From positions 310,001 through 374,000 of the forward strand of contig CBDCGV010000011.1 of the NCBI GenBank assembly GCA_965216955.1: a stretch of 64,000 nucleotides of DNA, read 5' to 3'. Made by a program: the position numbers and the translations under genes. Each line of letters begins with the position of its first letter. Position 1 is the stretch's first letter. Positions 26,916-38,200 of this stretch are shown here, one piece after another. A model generated the notes under the pieces. That model was not told the DNA's origin. It searched no databases and worked only from the letters and a program-made list of their open reading frames with translations. This stretch comes from CBDCGV01 sp965216955. GTDB lineage: Bacteria; Bacteroidota; Bacteroidia; Chitinophagales; JADIYW01.

Positions 26916-27009
26916 ACAAAAAATGCACAAATCAATGTGAAAACAAATCCTACTAAATAGTGAATCTCTCACCTCAAAAAAGAACAAAAGAACACAAAAA
27001 ATGCACAAA
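26916..27009. repeat. 16-base direct repeat pair
   Basis: ACAAAAAATGCACAAA occurs exactly at 26916-26931 and again at 26994-27009, 78 bases apart, in the 287-base gap upstream of the beta-helix lipoprotein gene. The rest of this gap is AT-rich with no other feature I can support. The pair could be binding sites for a regulator of the receptor pair, or chance in A-rich sequence. Confidence 0.5.
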
Positions 27010-27099
27010 AACAGGCCCAAATAACACTAAAGTTTCATTGCCAATTTAAGTGGTCATAAAACACCTATGCTTCCTTTGTAGCAAACAAAAAATAAAATC

Positions 27100-28329
27100 A
27101 TGAACAAAAATTTATTTAAACTATTACCGGCTATTCTAATCGCTTTTGGAACGGTATTTACTTTTACCAGTTGCAGTGAAGATGAATCAAATGAAGTATC
27201 AACAGGAACAACAACTACGACATTAAAAGGAAACATCGGGACAAGAACGCTTTCAGAAGATACTATTTACATAATAGATGGATTTGCTTATGTAGACAGT
27301 AACGATATATTAATTATTGAAGCCGGTACAATTATAAAAGCAAATACCGGCGATGGAGCCAATGCTTCTGCTTTAATAATAACTAGAGGAGGAAAAATAA
27401 TGGCCAATGGAACGGCTGCTAAACCAATAATTTTTACATCTGTAAACGATAACATTACAATTGGCCAAACAGCTAGTACTTTATTGCCTGCTCAATCAAC
27501 AGGTCTTTGGGGTGGTATAATAGTATTAGGAAGTGGATTAATTTCTGCAAGAGCTTCTAAGGGAAGCACAGAAACAGACATTGAAGGAGTTCCTCCAGCA
27601 TTAGGTATTTCTAAATATGGAGGTAATGTTGAAAATGACAACTCGGGAAAATTGAATTACGTATCTATTCGATTTACAGGAACAAAGTTAGCCACCGATG
27701 ATGAAATCCAAGGATTAACACTTGGAGGAGTTGGTTCAGGAACAACTGTAACCAATATTGAGGTTATTTCAAGCGCTGATGATGGAATCGAATTTTTCGG
27801 TGGAAGCGTGAATGTAACAAATGCCGTGATTGCATATCAAGCTGATGACGGGTTAGACATAGATCAGAGTTATAGTGGAACAATAAGCGAAGTACAAGTG
27901 CTAGTATATAATTCCGAAGGGAATGATGCATTTGAAATAGATGGACCTGAAGGCAATGACAATGCAACTGGGAAATTCACTATTCAAAATGTTACTGTCG
28001 CAAATAATGGAGGGGGCACCAATTTTGCTGCTACTTTTAAAAGCGATGCCCAAGGAAATGTAAACAATTGCGCATTTGATGGTTTTACCAATTGGGTTAG
28101 AATACAAGGAGATGGTGCTTGCATTAATTACAATAACGACGATTTAGTAATAAATGGCGGAGAATTTAGTTTTGACAGTCTGCCAGGGCTTATTACTGCA
28201 GATACGCTACAAAACGAAATTGAAACTAAGTTTGTTGCAAATAATACGGCAACTTCCAGTTTTTCAAAGGGTGCTACTGCCGACTTTTCATGGACATGGT
28301 CTAGTGACCTAAACATTTTAGCTGATTAA
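27100..28329 (+). CDS. Surface beta-helix lipoprotein paired with a TonB receptor
   Basis: A 409-residue lipoprotein: leader MNKNLFKLLPAILIAFGTVF ending TFTSC, then a Ser/Thr-rich spacer and a right-handed beta-helix-like body. The visible pattern is a series of short hydrophobic strands with Gly/Asp/Asn turns (IIEAGTIIKAN, LIITRGGKIMANGTA, VISSADDGIEFFGGSVNVTN, AYQADDGLDID). The acidic DDG turns could bind Ca2+. It lies directly upstream of a TonB-dependent receptor, in the place where SusD-like partners usually occur, though it is not SusD-like. Probable role: surface-exposed ligand capture for the receptor. The substrate is unknown. A hairpin between the two genes should make it more abundant than the receptor. 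Confidence 0.7.
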   Translation: MNKNLFKLLPAILIAFGTVFTFTSCSEDESNEVSTGTTTTTLKGNIGTRTLSEDTIYIIDGFAYVDSNDILIIEAGTIIKANTGDGANASALIITRGGKIMANGTAAKPIIFTSVNDNITIGQTASTLLPAQSTGLWGGIIVLGSGLISARASKGSTETDIEGVPPALGISKYGGNVENDNSGKLNYVSIRFTGTKLATDDEIQGLTLGGVGSGTTVTNIEVISSADDGIEFFGGSVNVTNAVIAYQADDGLDIDQSYSGTISEVQVLVYNSEGNDAFEIDGPEGNDNATGKFTIQNVTVANNGGGTNFAATFKSDAQGNVNNCAFDGFTNWVRIQGDGACINYNNDDLVINGGEFSFDSLPGLITADTLQNEIETKFVANNTATSSFSKGATADFSWTWSSDLNILAD

Positions 28330-28343
28330 AAACATTATATGAC

Positions 28344-28385
28344 AAAGGCTTCTTTATAGGAAATCTATAAAGAAGCCTTTTTTAA
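28344..28385 (+). terminator. Strong hairpin between lipoprotein and receptor genes
   Basis: Perfect 16-base stem AAAGGCTTCTTTATAG (28344-28359), loop GAAAT, complementary arm 28365-28380, then TTTTT. It looks like a Rho-independent terminator lying 14 bases after the lipoprotein stop and 19 before the receptor ATG, so read-through or RNA stabilisation must set receptor expression. Confidence 0.75.
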
Positions 28386-28399
28386 TAGAAAGAGAAGAG

Positions 28400-31228
28400 A
28401 TGAAAAAAATTATTTTAAATATCGCATTGCTGACCTTAACATATCTTGCCGTTGCATACCAACCAAAAGGAATTGTTAGAGGAATTGTAATAGATGAAAA
28501 ACTAGGAGAACCGCTAATAGGGGTTAATGTAGTTGTAGAAGGTACAACCATTGGTGCCTCTACTGATCTAGACGGAAACTTTTCTATGTCACTCAACCCC
28601 GGCACCTATAATTTAGTCGTTTCATATATTTCTTACGCAACAAAAAAAATAAGTGCGGTAGAAGTGAGTGAAGATGAGGTAGCAATGCTTCAGATATTAA
28701 TGAATGAAGATGCTGAAACGCTTGAAGAAGTGGTGGTAATAGCTAAAGCTATGCAAAATACAGATGCTGCTTTACTATCCATACAAAAAAAATCCTCTAA
28801 CGTAATTGATGGTATTTCTGCCCAAACTTTTAGCAAGTCCGGTGATGGCGATGCTGCTGCTGCCATAAAAAGAGTTCCAGGAGTGTCCATTGAAGGTGGA
28901 AAATATGTTTTTGTTCGCGGTTTGGGAGATCGGTACTCAAAGTCCATTTTAAATGGGATGGAAATTCCGGGATTAGACCCCGAAAGGAATACGGTGCAAA
29001 TGGATATTTTTCCAACCAATATTATTGACAACATTGTTGTTTATAAAACTTTTACCCCTGATTTACCTGGGGATTTTACAGGAGGACTAGTAGATGTTAC
29101 CACTAAGGATTTTCCTGATAATAAATCGCTTAAATTATCTGCTTCTTTCGGATATAATACAATTACACATTTTAAAGACGATTTTATTCTTTATGATGGG
29201 GCTTTCCCCGATGCTTTAGCACTGGGAGGTAAAAGCCGAGCATTACCCTTTGCAAAAGATCTCGAACCTAATCTTGTAGATGCACAATCTTCTTTTAATA
29301 CAACAAATGCATTAAATAAGGAATTGGAGGCTAAAAATTCAAATACTTTTTTAAACCAAAGTTATTCAATTAGTGGCGGAAACCAATACAATAAAGAAAG
29401 AGTTACACTTGGATTAAATGCAGCTTTCAACTACAAAAACAGTTATGAATTAAGACCCAATTACACTCAAAATGAAACAATAATTGTCACTAATTCAGGA
29501 TCTGGCAGCGAGCAGGCTCCCTTTAGTTACGAAAACTTTGTTGAACAAACAGGTAAAACAGGGACCAATGAGGTTCTTTGGAGCACCATGCTTTCAGGAT
29601 CCTTAAAAAAAGATCATCATAAAATAGGCTTAAAATTACTTCACACTCAGAGTGGAGAAAAAAGTGCAACCATAAGAGATATAAATGATATTGAAAACAC
29701 ACAACTAAATTTGAGAACTGACTTATCATATGTAGAAAGAAGGATAAGTAATGCCATTATTTCAGGAGAGCATTTGGCAGGCAAAAACATTAAATTAAAT
29801 TGGGCCAACGCTTTTACCCTGATTGGAGTAAATGAACCCGACAGAGCTAGCTCTGAATTTGTAATAAATTCTAACGGCGATGTAACCTTCAACTCTAACT
29901 CTAATGTTGATAAAGTATATAGGGTACTTAATGAGTACAGCAACAATGCAAAACTAGATATCACCTTACCCATTAAACAATGGAAAGGGCTAGACACTAA
30001 GTTAAAATTTGGTGTTGCTGAATTAATTAAGAAAAGAGACTTTGAAACATTTTCTGTTTCTATTGGAAAGAGTGATAATTTTGACCCTGAACTTATTTTG
30101 ATTGAGGACGGAGCCAACTCAATATTAGCAACTGAAAATTTATATTCTACCAGTAATGCGTCTGGGTATACCGTTACCAATGTACAGGTAGATGCAGAAA
30201 ATAAGTTTACCTCTATATATAATATCTTAGGCGCTTATGCTATGGCCGAATTACCTCTGCATGAACGTATTAAATTTATCGGTGGTTTAAGAGTTGAACA
30301 CGCACTAATCAATTATACTGGTACACGACGAACAACAAGAATTGAAAGCACAGAAAAGGTGCTAAACAGCTTCCAATTTTTACCTTCTGTCAATTTTGTA
30401 TATAACATTTCCAGTAAGGATAATAAAGATATGAACCTTAGAGCTTCATACAGCAGAACATTAGCAAGACCTTCTTTCAGAGAAAAATCAGAAGCCATAA
30501 TATATGATCCGGTTAGTGGTATAACTTTTAATGGTAATATTAACCTAGAAGAAACTTTCGTTCATAATGCTGATTTAAGATGGGAATATTTTATAGGCGG
30601 AGGAGAAATTATTTCTTTAAGCGCATTTTATAAAAAGTTCATCAACCCAATAGAAATTCAACCACTTGAAAATGTTGGTATAGATCAAATACAACCTGTT
30701 AATAGGGATGAAGCAGATGTTATTGGTTTAGAATTAGAATTTAGAAAGAGTTTAGCCTTTATTCATCAAAAACTAAGTGATTTAATTCTTGGAACGAATT
30801 TCACGTATGTAAAATCTATGATTGAATTAACAGAAGATCAAAAAGATATATACATTATTACCAATACACCTTTACCTTCTAATAGAGAATTAGTAGGGCA
30901 ATCTCCTTTTATTGTAAATGCATTTCTTTCTTATAACAATCCAAACACTGGAACAGGACTAAATCTCAGTTATAATGTAAAGGGCAAAACACTTTCACTT
31001 GCAGGAGTTGGAGATATTCCTAATGTCTATGACGACCCTTTCCATAATTTAGACTTTAAAGCAACTCAAAAATTAGGAAAAGACAACCAATTTGGTCTTT
31101 CCTTTATAGCTAAAAATTTAATTGGGGATTACACAGATAGATATTACGAATTTAAAGATGTACAATCTACTTACATCTCTTATGATAAAGGCCGAAGTTT
31201 TTCTCTTGGCTTCTCCTGGAAATTATAA
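28400..31228 (+). CDS. TonB-dependent receptor with CarboxypepD-reg-like domain
   Basis: A 942-residue outer-membrane receptor. Signal peptide (to about residue 20); an N-terminal carboxypeptidase-regulatory-like domain (GIVRGIVIDEKLGEPLIGVN ... FSMSLNPGTYNLVVSYISY); a plug beginning near EEVVVIAKAMQ, with IKRVPGVSIEGGKYVFVRGL; then a 22-strand barrel ending in the aromatic GRSFSLGFSWKL. It imports a ligand using TonB energy. The FVRGLGDRYSKSILNGMEIPG pattern is that of the CirA/OmpA-loop type receptor found in Bacteroidota without SusD partners. The substrate cannot be read from sequence. It follows the beta-helix lipoprotein on the same strand. Confidence 0.9.
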   Translation: MKKIILNIALLTLTYLAVAYQPKGIVRGIVIDEKLGEPLIGVNVVVEGTTIGASTDLDGNFSMSLNPGTYNLVVSYISYATKKISAVEVSEDEVAMLQILMNEDAETLEEVVVIAKAMQNTDAALLSIQKKSSNVIDGISAQTFSKSGDGDAAAAIKRVPGVSIEGGKYVFVRGLGDRYSKSILNGMEIPGLDPERNTVQMDIFPTNIIDNIVVYKTFTPDLPGDFTGGLVDVTTKDFPDNKSLKLSASFGYNTITHFKDDFILYDGAFPDALALGGKSRALPFAKDLEPNLVDAQSSFNTTNALNKELEAKNSNTFLNQSYSISGGNQYNKERVTLGLNAAFNYKNSYELRPNYTQNETIIVTNSGSGSEQAPFSYENFVEQTGKTGTNEVLWSTMLSGSLKKDHHKIGLKLLHTQSGEKSATIRDINDIENTQLNLRTDLSYVERRISNAIISGEHLAGKNIKLNWANAFTLIGVNEPDRASSEFVINSNGDVTFNSNSNVDKVYRVLNEYSNNAKLDITLPIKQWKGLDTKLKFGVAELIKKRDFETFSVSIGKSDNFDPELILIEDGANSILATENLYSTSNASGYTVTNVQVDAENKFTSIYNILGAYAMAELPLHERIKFIGGLRVEHALINYTGTRRTTRIESTEKVLNSFQFLPSVNFVYNISSKDNKDMNLRASYSRTLARPSFREKSEAIIYDPVSGITFNGNINLEETFVHNADLRWEYFIGGGEIISLSAFYKKFINPIEIQPLENVGIDQIQPVNRDEADVIGLELEFRKSLAFIHQKLSDLILGTNFTYVKSMIELTEDQKDIYIITNTPLPSNRELVGQSPFIVNAFLSYNNPNTGTGLNLSYNVKGKTLSLAGVGDIPNVYDDPFHNLDFKATQKLGKDNQFGLSFIAKNLIGDYTDRYYEFKDVQSTYISYDKGRSFSLGFSWKL

Positions 31229-31248
31229 AACGTATATACAATGCGGTT

Positions 31249-31300
31249 AGTGGCGGACCTTAAGAGCTTATCTCTTCTCAGCTTGGTTCGCCACTTTTTA
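31249..31300. terminator. Branched hairpin terminator between convergent genes
   Basis: Arms AGTGGCGGACC (31249-31259) and GGTTCGCCACT (31285-31295), 11 pairs with one G-U, enclosing a small inner AAGAG/CTCTT hairpin, followed by TTTTTA. It ends the receptor transcript and precedes the convergent barrel gene. Confidence 0.6.
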
Positions 31301-31314
31301 TATCCGCTAATCTA

Positions 31315-32040
31315 TCAAGACTTTGACTTTTTCTTCCCAAATCTGAAAATAGCATAAACACTAATTTCAGTTGTATGTGCATTTTCTCCTCCACTAAGAA
31401 CTGGTGTTCCAGAAAAGGAAATATCAAAGTCGTCGTTTGTAATATCAACTAATCCTTTACTTAGTCGTCCACCGACTCCAATTCCTTTTTTTGATACAAA
31501 TTCTACACCAAAATGAACCCCTGCATCAAACCTCTTAAAAAAACTATCTCCTTCTAAATCTTCCAATCTCTCATCGAACAAATTGTCTTCATTCTCAGCG
31601 ACTACTACTCCTACACTATTATAGATCTTAAAGTTTAACTTTCCCCCCATAGCATAGGCCCCATATCCGCCAAAATGAAAATTGAAAACATCTTTAATAT
31701 AGAATTTAAGAGAAATAGGAACACTTAAATAATGAAAATATGTTTGCAACTCAGAACGACCTAAAACTCCAAAGGTAGATTCCGTCTTAGTGCCTCTTAA
31801 ATCGTATAAAACTTCCAAATCAAAAGCGAAAGATTTTTCTGTGGCTTTCTCAAAAGAAAAACCAGCAGTTCCTCCATATCTAAATCTGTTTTTTTGATCT
31901 GCAATGGACTCATCTCCTACTCCAATGGTAGAAATGGCCATTCCCCCTTTTAAACCAAACCCTCCTTTGCCTCCTGCAAACAAATTAGAAGAGGACAATA
32001 ATATGATAAGGGTCAGAATATGTACGCCTGATTTTTTCAT
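31315..32040 (-). CDS. PorT-like outer-membrane beta-barrel protein
   Basis: A 241-residue exported barrel of the OMP_b-brl_2/PorT-like group: leader MKKSGVHILTLIILLSSSNLFA, then GFGLKGGMAISTIG, LEVLYDLRGTKT and SVPISLKFYI, all hallmarks of the 8-stranded family, ending in a short basic tail. I start at ATG 32040, because the preceding ten residues of the open frame only delay the leader. The group includes PorT of T9SS, but most members are unstudied; this one's role is unknown. It is convergent with the TonB receptor gene across a terminator and separated by 161 bases from the A2M gene upstream. Confidence 0.7.
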   Translation of the reverse strand: MKKSGVHILTLIILLSSSNLFAGGKGGFGLKGGMAISTIGVGDESIADQKNRFRYGGTAGFSFEKATEKSFAFDLEVLYDLRGTKTESTFGVLGRSELQTYFHYLSVPISLKFYIKDVFNFHFGGYGAYAMGGKLNFKIYNSVGVVVAENEDNLFDERLEDLEGDSFFKRFDAGVHFGVEFVSKKGIGVGGRLSKGLVDITNDDFDISFSGTPVLSGGENAHTTEISVYAIFRFGKKKSKS

Positions 32041-32201
32041 AATTAAATTTTTATTTTCTATAAAGATCAAATATCGTGTTAAAGGTAAGCGATAGATCTC
32101 ATCATAGTAACAAAACTTGTAAACAGTTGGTAGTAAACGAGGTTCCTGTAAATTTTATTATATGTGTGTTTATTAAAACCTACTTCAATAAAACAGTTTG
32201 C

Positions 32202-35200
32202 TTATTCTATATTTAATCTAATTCCTTTAGAATGGCTTGCAAACTCAGGGGCATACATACATTGAATGCTCGTAATACCGTTAGAAAAATTCCCAGAGTG
32301 CGTCACGCGCAAAGGATACTCAAACACATATACTCCCTTAGGTAAATAGTCAAAAAAGAAATGTGTGGCGGCATCTCGAGTCGATTCATAATATCCAAGT
32401 CCATCTTGCCATTTGTAACTAGACAATACATTTATTGGTTCTAGCCCTGAAGCCCTCATATCCTTCATATGCACAAACTCCATATTCCTATCCGATTTAA
32501 GAATTACTCTTATTTTCAACAAATCCCCTGGTTCAATTTTATCACTTTCTCCAATTCGAACTAACTTTTTCCCCTCTGAAGTATTGATTTCTTTATACAC
32601 TTCTTTAGTTGAGTTTAAAGGCGTTTGATGCGATGTAATTTTATCTAAATCTTCAAAATACTGCCAGTACATGGCTCCCCAAGCAGGACCCTTATTAGGG
32701 TTTGAAAGACTTATATTCGCTTTTGGCTTGTCAATTTCTCTTCCGTTCCATTTTATCTTAAAATGTCCTGTTCCGGCCTCAATGTTTGAATCAAAATCAA
32801 TTGGATTTACAGTCTTTTTGTCAATTTTTACTTCTATTGATTGATTGTCTTCTATCCAATTACTTCCCCCTAATAAAAGAGCATAACATGCATCTGCTGT
32901 CGCTTTAGTTGTCGTCCATCGTTGAACCTGTTTTTGTTTCAACAGCCAAAGTTTCAAATTGTCGACGTCTTTTGCTCTTCCTCCAATTTCTTCGAATGCT
33001 TCTATCAATAGTGCCTGTGTTTCAATGGGGGCATTATACCAATAATACCCTCCCTGCTCTACTTCTTTCCAATACATCCCTCGTTCTTCATGGGAAATAG
33101 CATTTTCCTTTAATGCTGTTATTATTTTAGAAGGAATCTCTTTTTCATTGTACCGCCCTAAAGCAATACTAATCATACCTTGCATGTAATAACTTTTGTT
33201 TAACCAATGCTCTTTTGATTGTTCTAAAAAATAATCGAAAGCAATTTGTTGTTGCCTATTTAAATCAATATGGTTGAAAAAAGACCGCGCATATAAATAC
33301 TGAATTTGTGTACTTCCTAAATTGTCCGTTGTTAAATACTTCTTATTGTGTTTTTTGATTTCCTGATAGTCTTCCAGAATTCTTTGGTCTAAATATTTGA
33401 TAGCCTTATTTAAAACTTGTGTTGATCTTTCATTTTTTTCAAAGGGTGCTACCTTCAACTGCTTCAAATGTCCAAAACCAGATACAATATATTGTGTTAT
33501 ATATCGATTGTCTCTCATCCCTGGAAACCAAGAAAATCCACCATTGGGTGTTTGTATATTAAACAACTTATCTAAAGATTGTTTTTGTTCGTATGCCATC
33601 TTATTAAGGTCAAACAAAAGAGCTATTCTTTTCTTTTGCTCAGATTCATTTTGTGCCTCCCTTAACCAAGGCGTTTCTTCAATCAACAGCATTTTAAGCT
33701 CTTGATTTTTTTCCAAGTTGCTTAATAGTGCTTTACTATCTGGAGCATTTTTCCATTGATCAAAAACAGCTTTAATTCTCGAGTTGCTATTGGCAATATA
33801 AGAAGCCAGTGTATTGGCATAATATCTATTAAAAGTTTGTTCGGCACACTCATAGGGGTATTCCATTAAATAAGGCAATGCTTGTACCGCATACCATATT
33901 GGATTAGAAGAAATTTCTAATGTGAGTTGATGATGTTTAAGTGTTTTAGAACTATAATTTGCTAATTTCTCAAAAGTATAGTCTTTGTTTTCTCCACCCA
34001 AAACATTTAATGGCAATGTTTCGGTTACCAACATTCTATTACTTAAAACAGGCAGTGTATTGGTTTCTCCATCCGTAAAACCTCCTGCGTTTGCAATGAT
34101 TTCGTATTTAATTGCTTGAATATTATACGGCACTTTGACTTCCCATTGCGCTAAAGTATTTTGCTCCGGATCCACACTAAAGGCAACATTATTACCATTG
34201 CTTAATAATTGGGTGGTTATCTCCTTGCCGCTTAAAACATCGTACAATTTTATTGTTGATGTCCCTTCTAGTTTTTTATTTGAAAGATTAATGATTTTAG
34301 TTGTCAAAACAATATTGTCTTTTTCTCTTAAAAACCTTGGCACATTGGGAATAACCATCAACTCTTTTTGTGTAACAACCTCTTTAGAGAATATTTTATG
34401 ATTCAACTCTTTAGTATGTGCAAAGCCTAAAAACTTCCATTTTGTCAATGCTTCAGGCATTTTAAAGGAAAATATAGTATTGCCTTCCTTATCGGTTTTT
34501 AAATCTGGAAAGAAAAAAGCCGTTTCATCAAAATTAGACCTAGGAACAAGAGACCCTTCTTCCTTCTTAACTTCCTTTTCTGCTTTTTTTACATCTCTAG
34601 TAGCTTCTTCTTTATTTTCAGTAGCAGATTCATCAGCATCTGCAAACCCAGCAGCCTCAGCTTCAACCATTTCCATTGGTGCGGCAGCAGCATCCATTAG
34701 TGCAATATTTTCAGCCCTGCCATTGCTCGCTCTTGATTTAAAGGCAAAATTTCTAATGCCATAATCCGCCATATAAAATCCAAAAAAGTTTAAGCTGTGA
34801 TAACTGTTTTGAATATATGATTTATACTCATGCCAATCGATACTATAAAGCCTTCCATTGGACCGCCCAAATCCAACATTATTCCATGATTGCAATGAGC
34901 TTATGTGCTTTTTGGGAAGATGGAAGTAAAATTGGTTACTTGCAAATGCATCTAACGAAGCATCATACATTGTCGCTAACAACTCTGCAGATATTTTTTC
35001 ACCATAAGGTCCTGTAATTTTTAGCTGCCATTCTTCTTTTTGTCCAGGCAGCAATTTATCTCTAAATGAAAGCCATTCTACATTTAGCTCTTTTTTAATT
35101 GATGGAATCGTAACTTTCGAATGCTTAGAAAATTGCCTGTTATACTTTATTAGAAAAGCTTTCACCTCAATATTCTCTCTCAACGTATTATTAATTTCTG

Positions 35201-38200
35201 CACTAATTGTTTGAAAAGAATTGTTTAAAGCAATAATTTCTCTCTTTAATATGTTTCCATCATTACTCACTTCAACAATTGCTTTTGCATTATTGAAAGA
35301 GGATCCAACAACAATATTTAAAATTTCCCCTTTATTTATTTCTTCCGGTGTTTTTACTATTAAAGGTGTTATTGAAATAGGGTGTTGATCATTAGTAGAT
35401 GTAAAAGTTATTACCTTCTTAAAAAGGACTAGCTGGCCCTTTTTATCTTTGGCTTTAATTTCAATTAAATACTTTCCTGAATTAGAAAAATTCGTTGGGC
35501 TTAAGGCCATCTCTTTTTTCTTAAGTGTATTGAAGCTTTTAGAAAAGACTGCTTTTTTCTTTGGCCACTCTAAGGGGTTCTCTTCTTCTTTAAACATCGA
35601 ATTAGGGAAAAGCTTATCATGGTCGTTTTTATTTAGCGTATAAAATTCTGGTGTCTCCCAATATCTTTTTTTCTTAAAAATCTTTGGCCCCTCTAATTCA
35701 TAAATTTTTACCTCTACCTCTGCAGCTTCAAACTCACCATTCAGATTGGTAGTGCTAATATTGATTTGATGGTTTTTATCTCTATCCAAATATTCTTTCA
35801 CATCACAATTCAATAAAAGACTTATGTATCCAATCTTAACCGTTGCTGAATTGCTTCTTGTTTCTCCAGAAATATCCGTTACATCTGCAATCACTTCATA
35901 GGTAAAATAGGCTTGCTGATCTTGACTAATAGCTTTGTCCGGAATTGCTTTAAAATCAATTTCAAAATTGCCTTGCTCATCTGTTTCTGTTTCTCCAAAA
36001 GTAATTTCTTTAGAATTGCTATATGGTAAAGAAGGGCGTCTCCAATAATGAAAGTAGTAAGGTCTTATTACATTTCTAACTACTTTATAACTAACTTTCG
36101 CATTACTTAAGTTGGCTCCAGAATATGTTTTAGTGTTTCCCTTTACAGTAACAACATCTTCTAAATTGTAAGACTTAGTTATAGGAAGAAAGGCAACTTC
36201 GAAAGAAGGACGCTTATACTCTTCAATTCTTATTGATTTTTGTCCCTGTTCATTTCTTATTGTAAAGTTCCCCATCAATGTATTGGATGGAGCGGTAAAA
36301 CTTCCTGAAAAAGTGCCATATTCATTAGTTGTCAAAGAGAGTTTACTAACCTCTTTATAATTCACATCTCGCAAAACAACAGTTGTCTTTTTATCTGATA
36401 AAATGCGATTTTCCCCGTCAAAACTCTCAACAATTAAACCTTTAAAATAGATTGTTTGGCCTGGCCTATATATAGCCCTATCCGTAAAGAAATGTGTTGA
36501 GACATTTTTCTTAGGTGTTCGTTCTCGAAAGTTATGGATATAAAAACTATGCTCTAATCCAAGAAAGTCTTCCTTATGTTTTATTTCTAATTGAAAATTC
36601 TGGCTTTGATCTACTCCGGTGATTTTCGCGTATCCTTTTTCATTCGTTGTAAATGATTTTCCTTTTACATAATTATATTTTCTGCTTTTATAATCGTAGA
36701 CACGTCTATATGTTTGTATATGTGCATCAGCCATTGGGAGACCTTCTTTCCTGCCCATAACTTGGACTTCAAGTTGCCCATTTTTTTTACGGGTAGTATA
36801 ACCAATGTTAGAAAGCCAAACCACATTTAATGCCACCGCAGAATTTTGAATAGAAAAATCAGCATTTGGTGAAAATAGCAGTGCATAATATCCTTTTCCT
36901 AGTTTTTCTATATCTATTTCTATCGTATGGTTATTATAGTCATTCGAACTAGGAAGTTTTACCTGCCAACTTCTAGCTGAACCTCTTCTATTGAGTGCTC
37001 TTATTATTTCTTCTTGTTTTTTTGAAAACAATAATTTGTCATCATTATAATTAAGGGGAACCACCTTACAATATATTTTATCAATATTTGTATATGACAC
37101 CAATGCTTTAAAAGGTTGATTAGGAATTTCAACCTGCTCTGTAGTAACATTCAATGCTTGTTGTAGTAACTGTTGCTTTAAAACAGCGCAATTTTTTGCA
37201 CCCACTGTTTGAGGATATTTATCTATCGTTTCATTACATAATTCAACTACTCTTTTTTTTATTGAAAGGTCTTCATTGCTTTGATTAGAATTGTTTAACG
37301 CTTTCGCTAAATCAAAATTTACTTCTGCTGTAGCAGGATTTTCTTCCAAGGAGTTAGCTAAAGTCTCTAAAGACTTAATATATAATTCATTCTTATTTGA
37401 CGCTTTAAAATGATTTTTAACAAATTTCAATCTGCTTAAATCAACATCTACAAAAGCTGCTTTGTTATTTTGCTTACTTCTAAACTTCAATAGCTCTTGA
37501 TACAATTTTGTTGCAAGGAAATCATTGGTAATGCTTTCAGGCTCTTGAATAGACAAGTTTGAAAATTCTACTGCTTCCGAAAAATAACGATCATCATTTA
37601 GTTCAAATACAGAGATGGCTTCCGACAAACCGCTTTCAGTATTGGAAAAAAAGCTTAGTGCTTCATGTGCTAATAGATCATAGAGTGTTGGTCTTAGGTT
37701 TTTTGAAGCTTCTGATAAATTATTCAAAATCTCACTATAGGCATCTATGGATGTTTTTTGCAACAATTCTGCCTCTTTTAAAGAAGCCATATATTGATTG
37801 GCAATTTCTGTGAACAGTGTTTTGGGGTCCCAGGTCCTGAAATCTTCATTTTTATCATTAGTTGTATGTGTTCTTTCTAAAAACTTATATCTATGATTTT
37901 GGTAATACATCCAATAAGACCGTGCAAGTATAGATTGTAATATTGCTTTTTCGATACCTATACTCCTATTAATTTCACCTTTGAGCTCTTGAACAAATTT
38001 CAATTCTGAATTTTCCTGAATCGTCATTGAGTATTTACCCTTAAACAACATTGCTTTTGCAATTTGAGGTGTATTTGATTCTCTTTTTGCAATAGAAAAG
38101 ATCTGTTCAACCTCTTCCAAAGCAGATTTTGTTTTACCTTCTTTTTCAAGAACAGAAACTTTTTCCCATAGATTTGCATAATTATTAAAATCCATTTGTT

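Noticed and set aside
29647..30180. 177-codon open frame on the minus strand
   Set aside because: Lies wholly antisense to the TonB receptor barrel, with Ser/Leu-rich composition typical of a shadow frame and no recognisable domain.
34480..34764. 94-codon open frame on the plus strand, Ser/Ala-rich
   Set aside because: Antisense to the Ala/Glu/Lys-rich segment of the A2M gene; its composition is a by-product of that segment.
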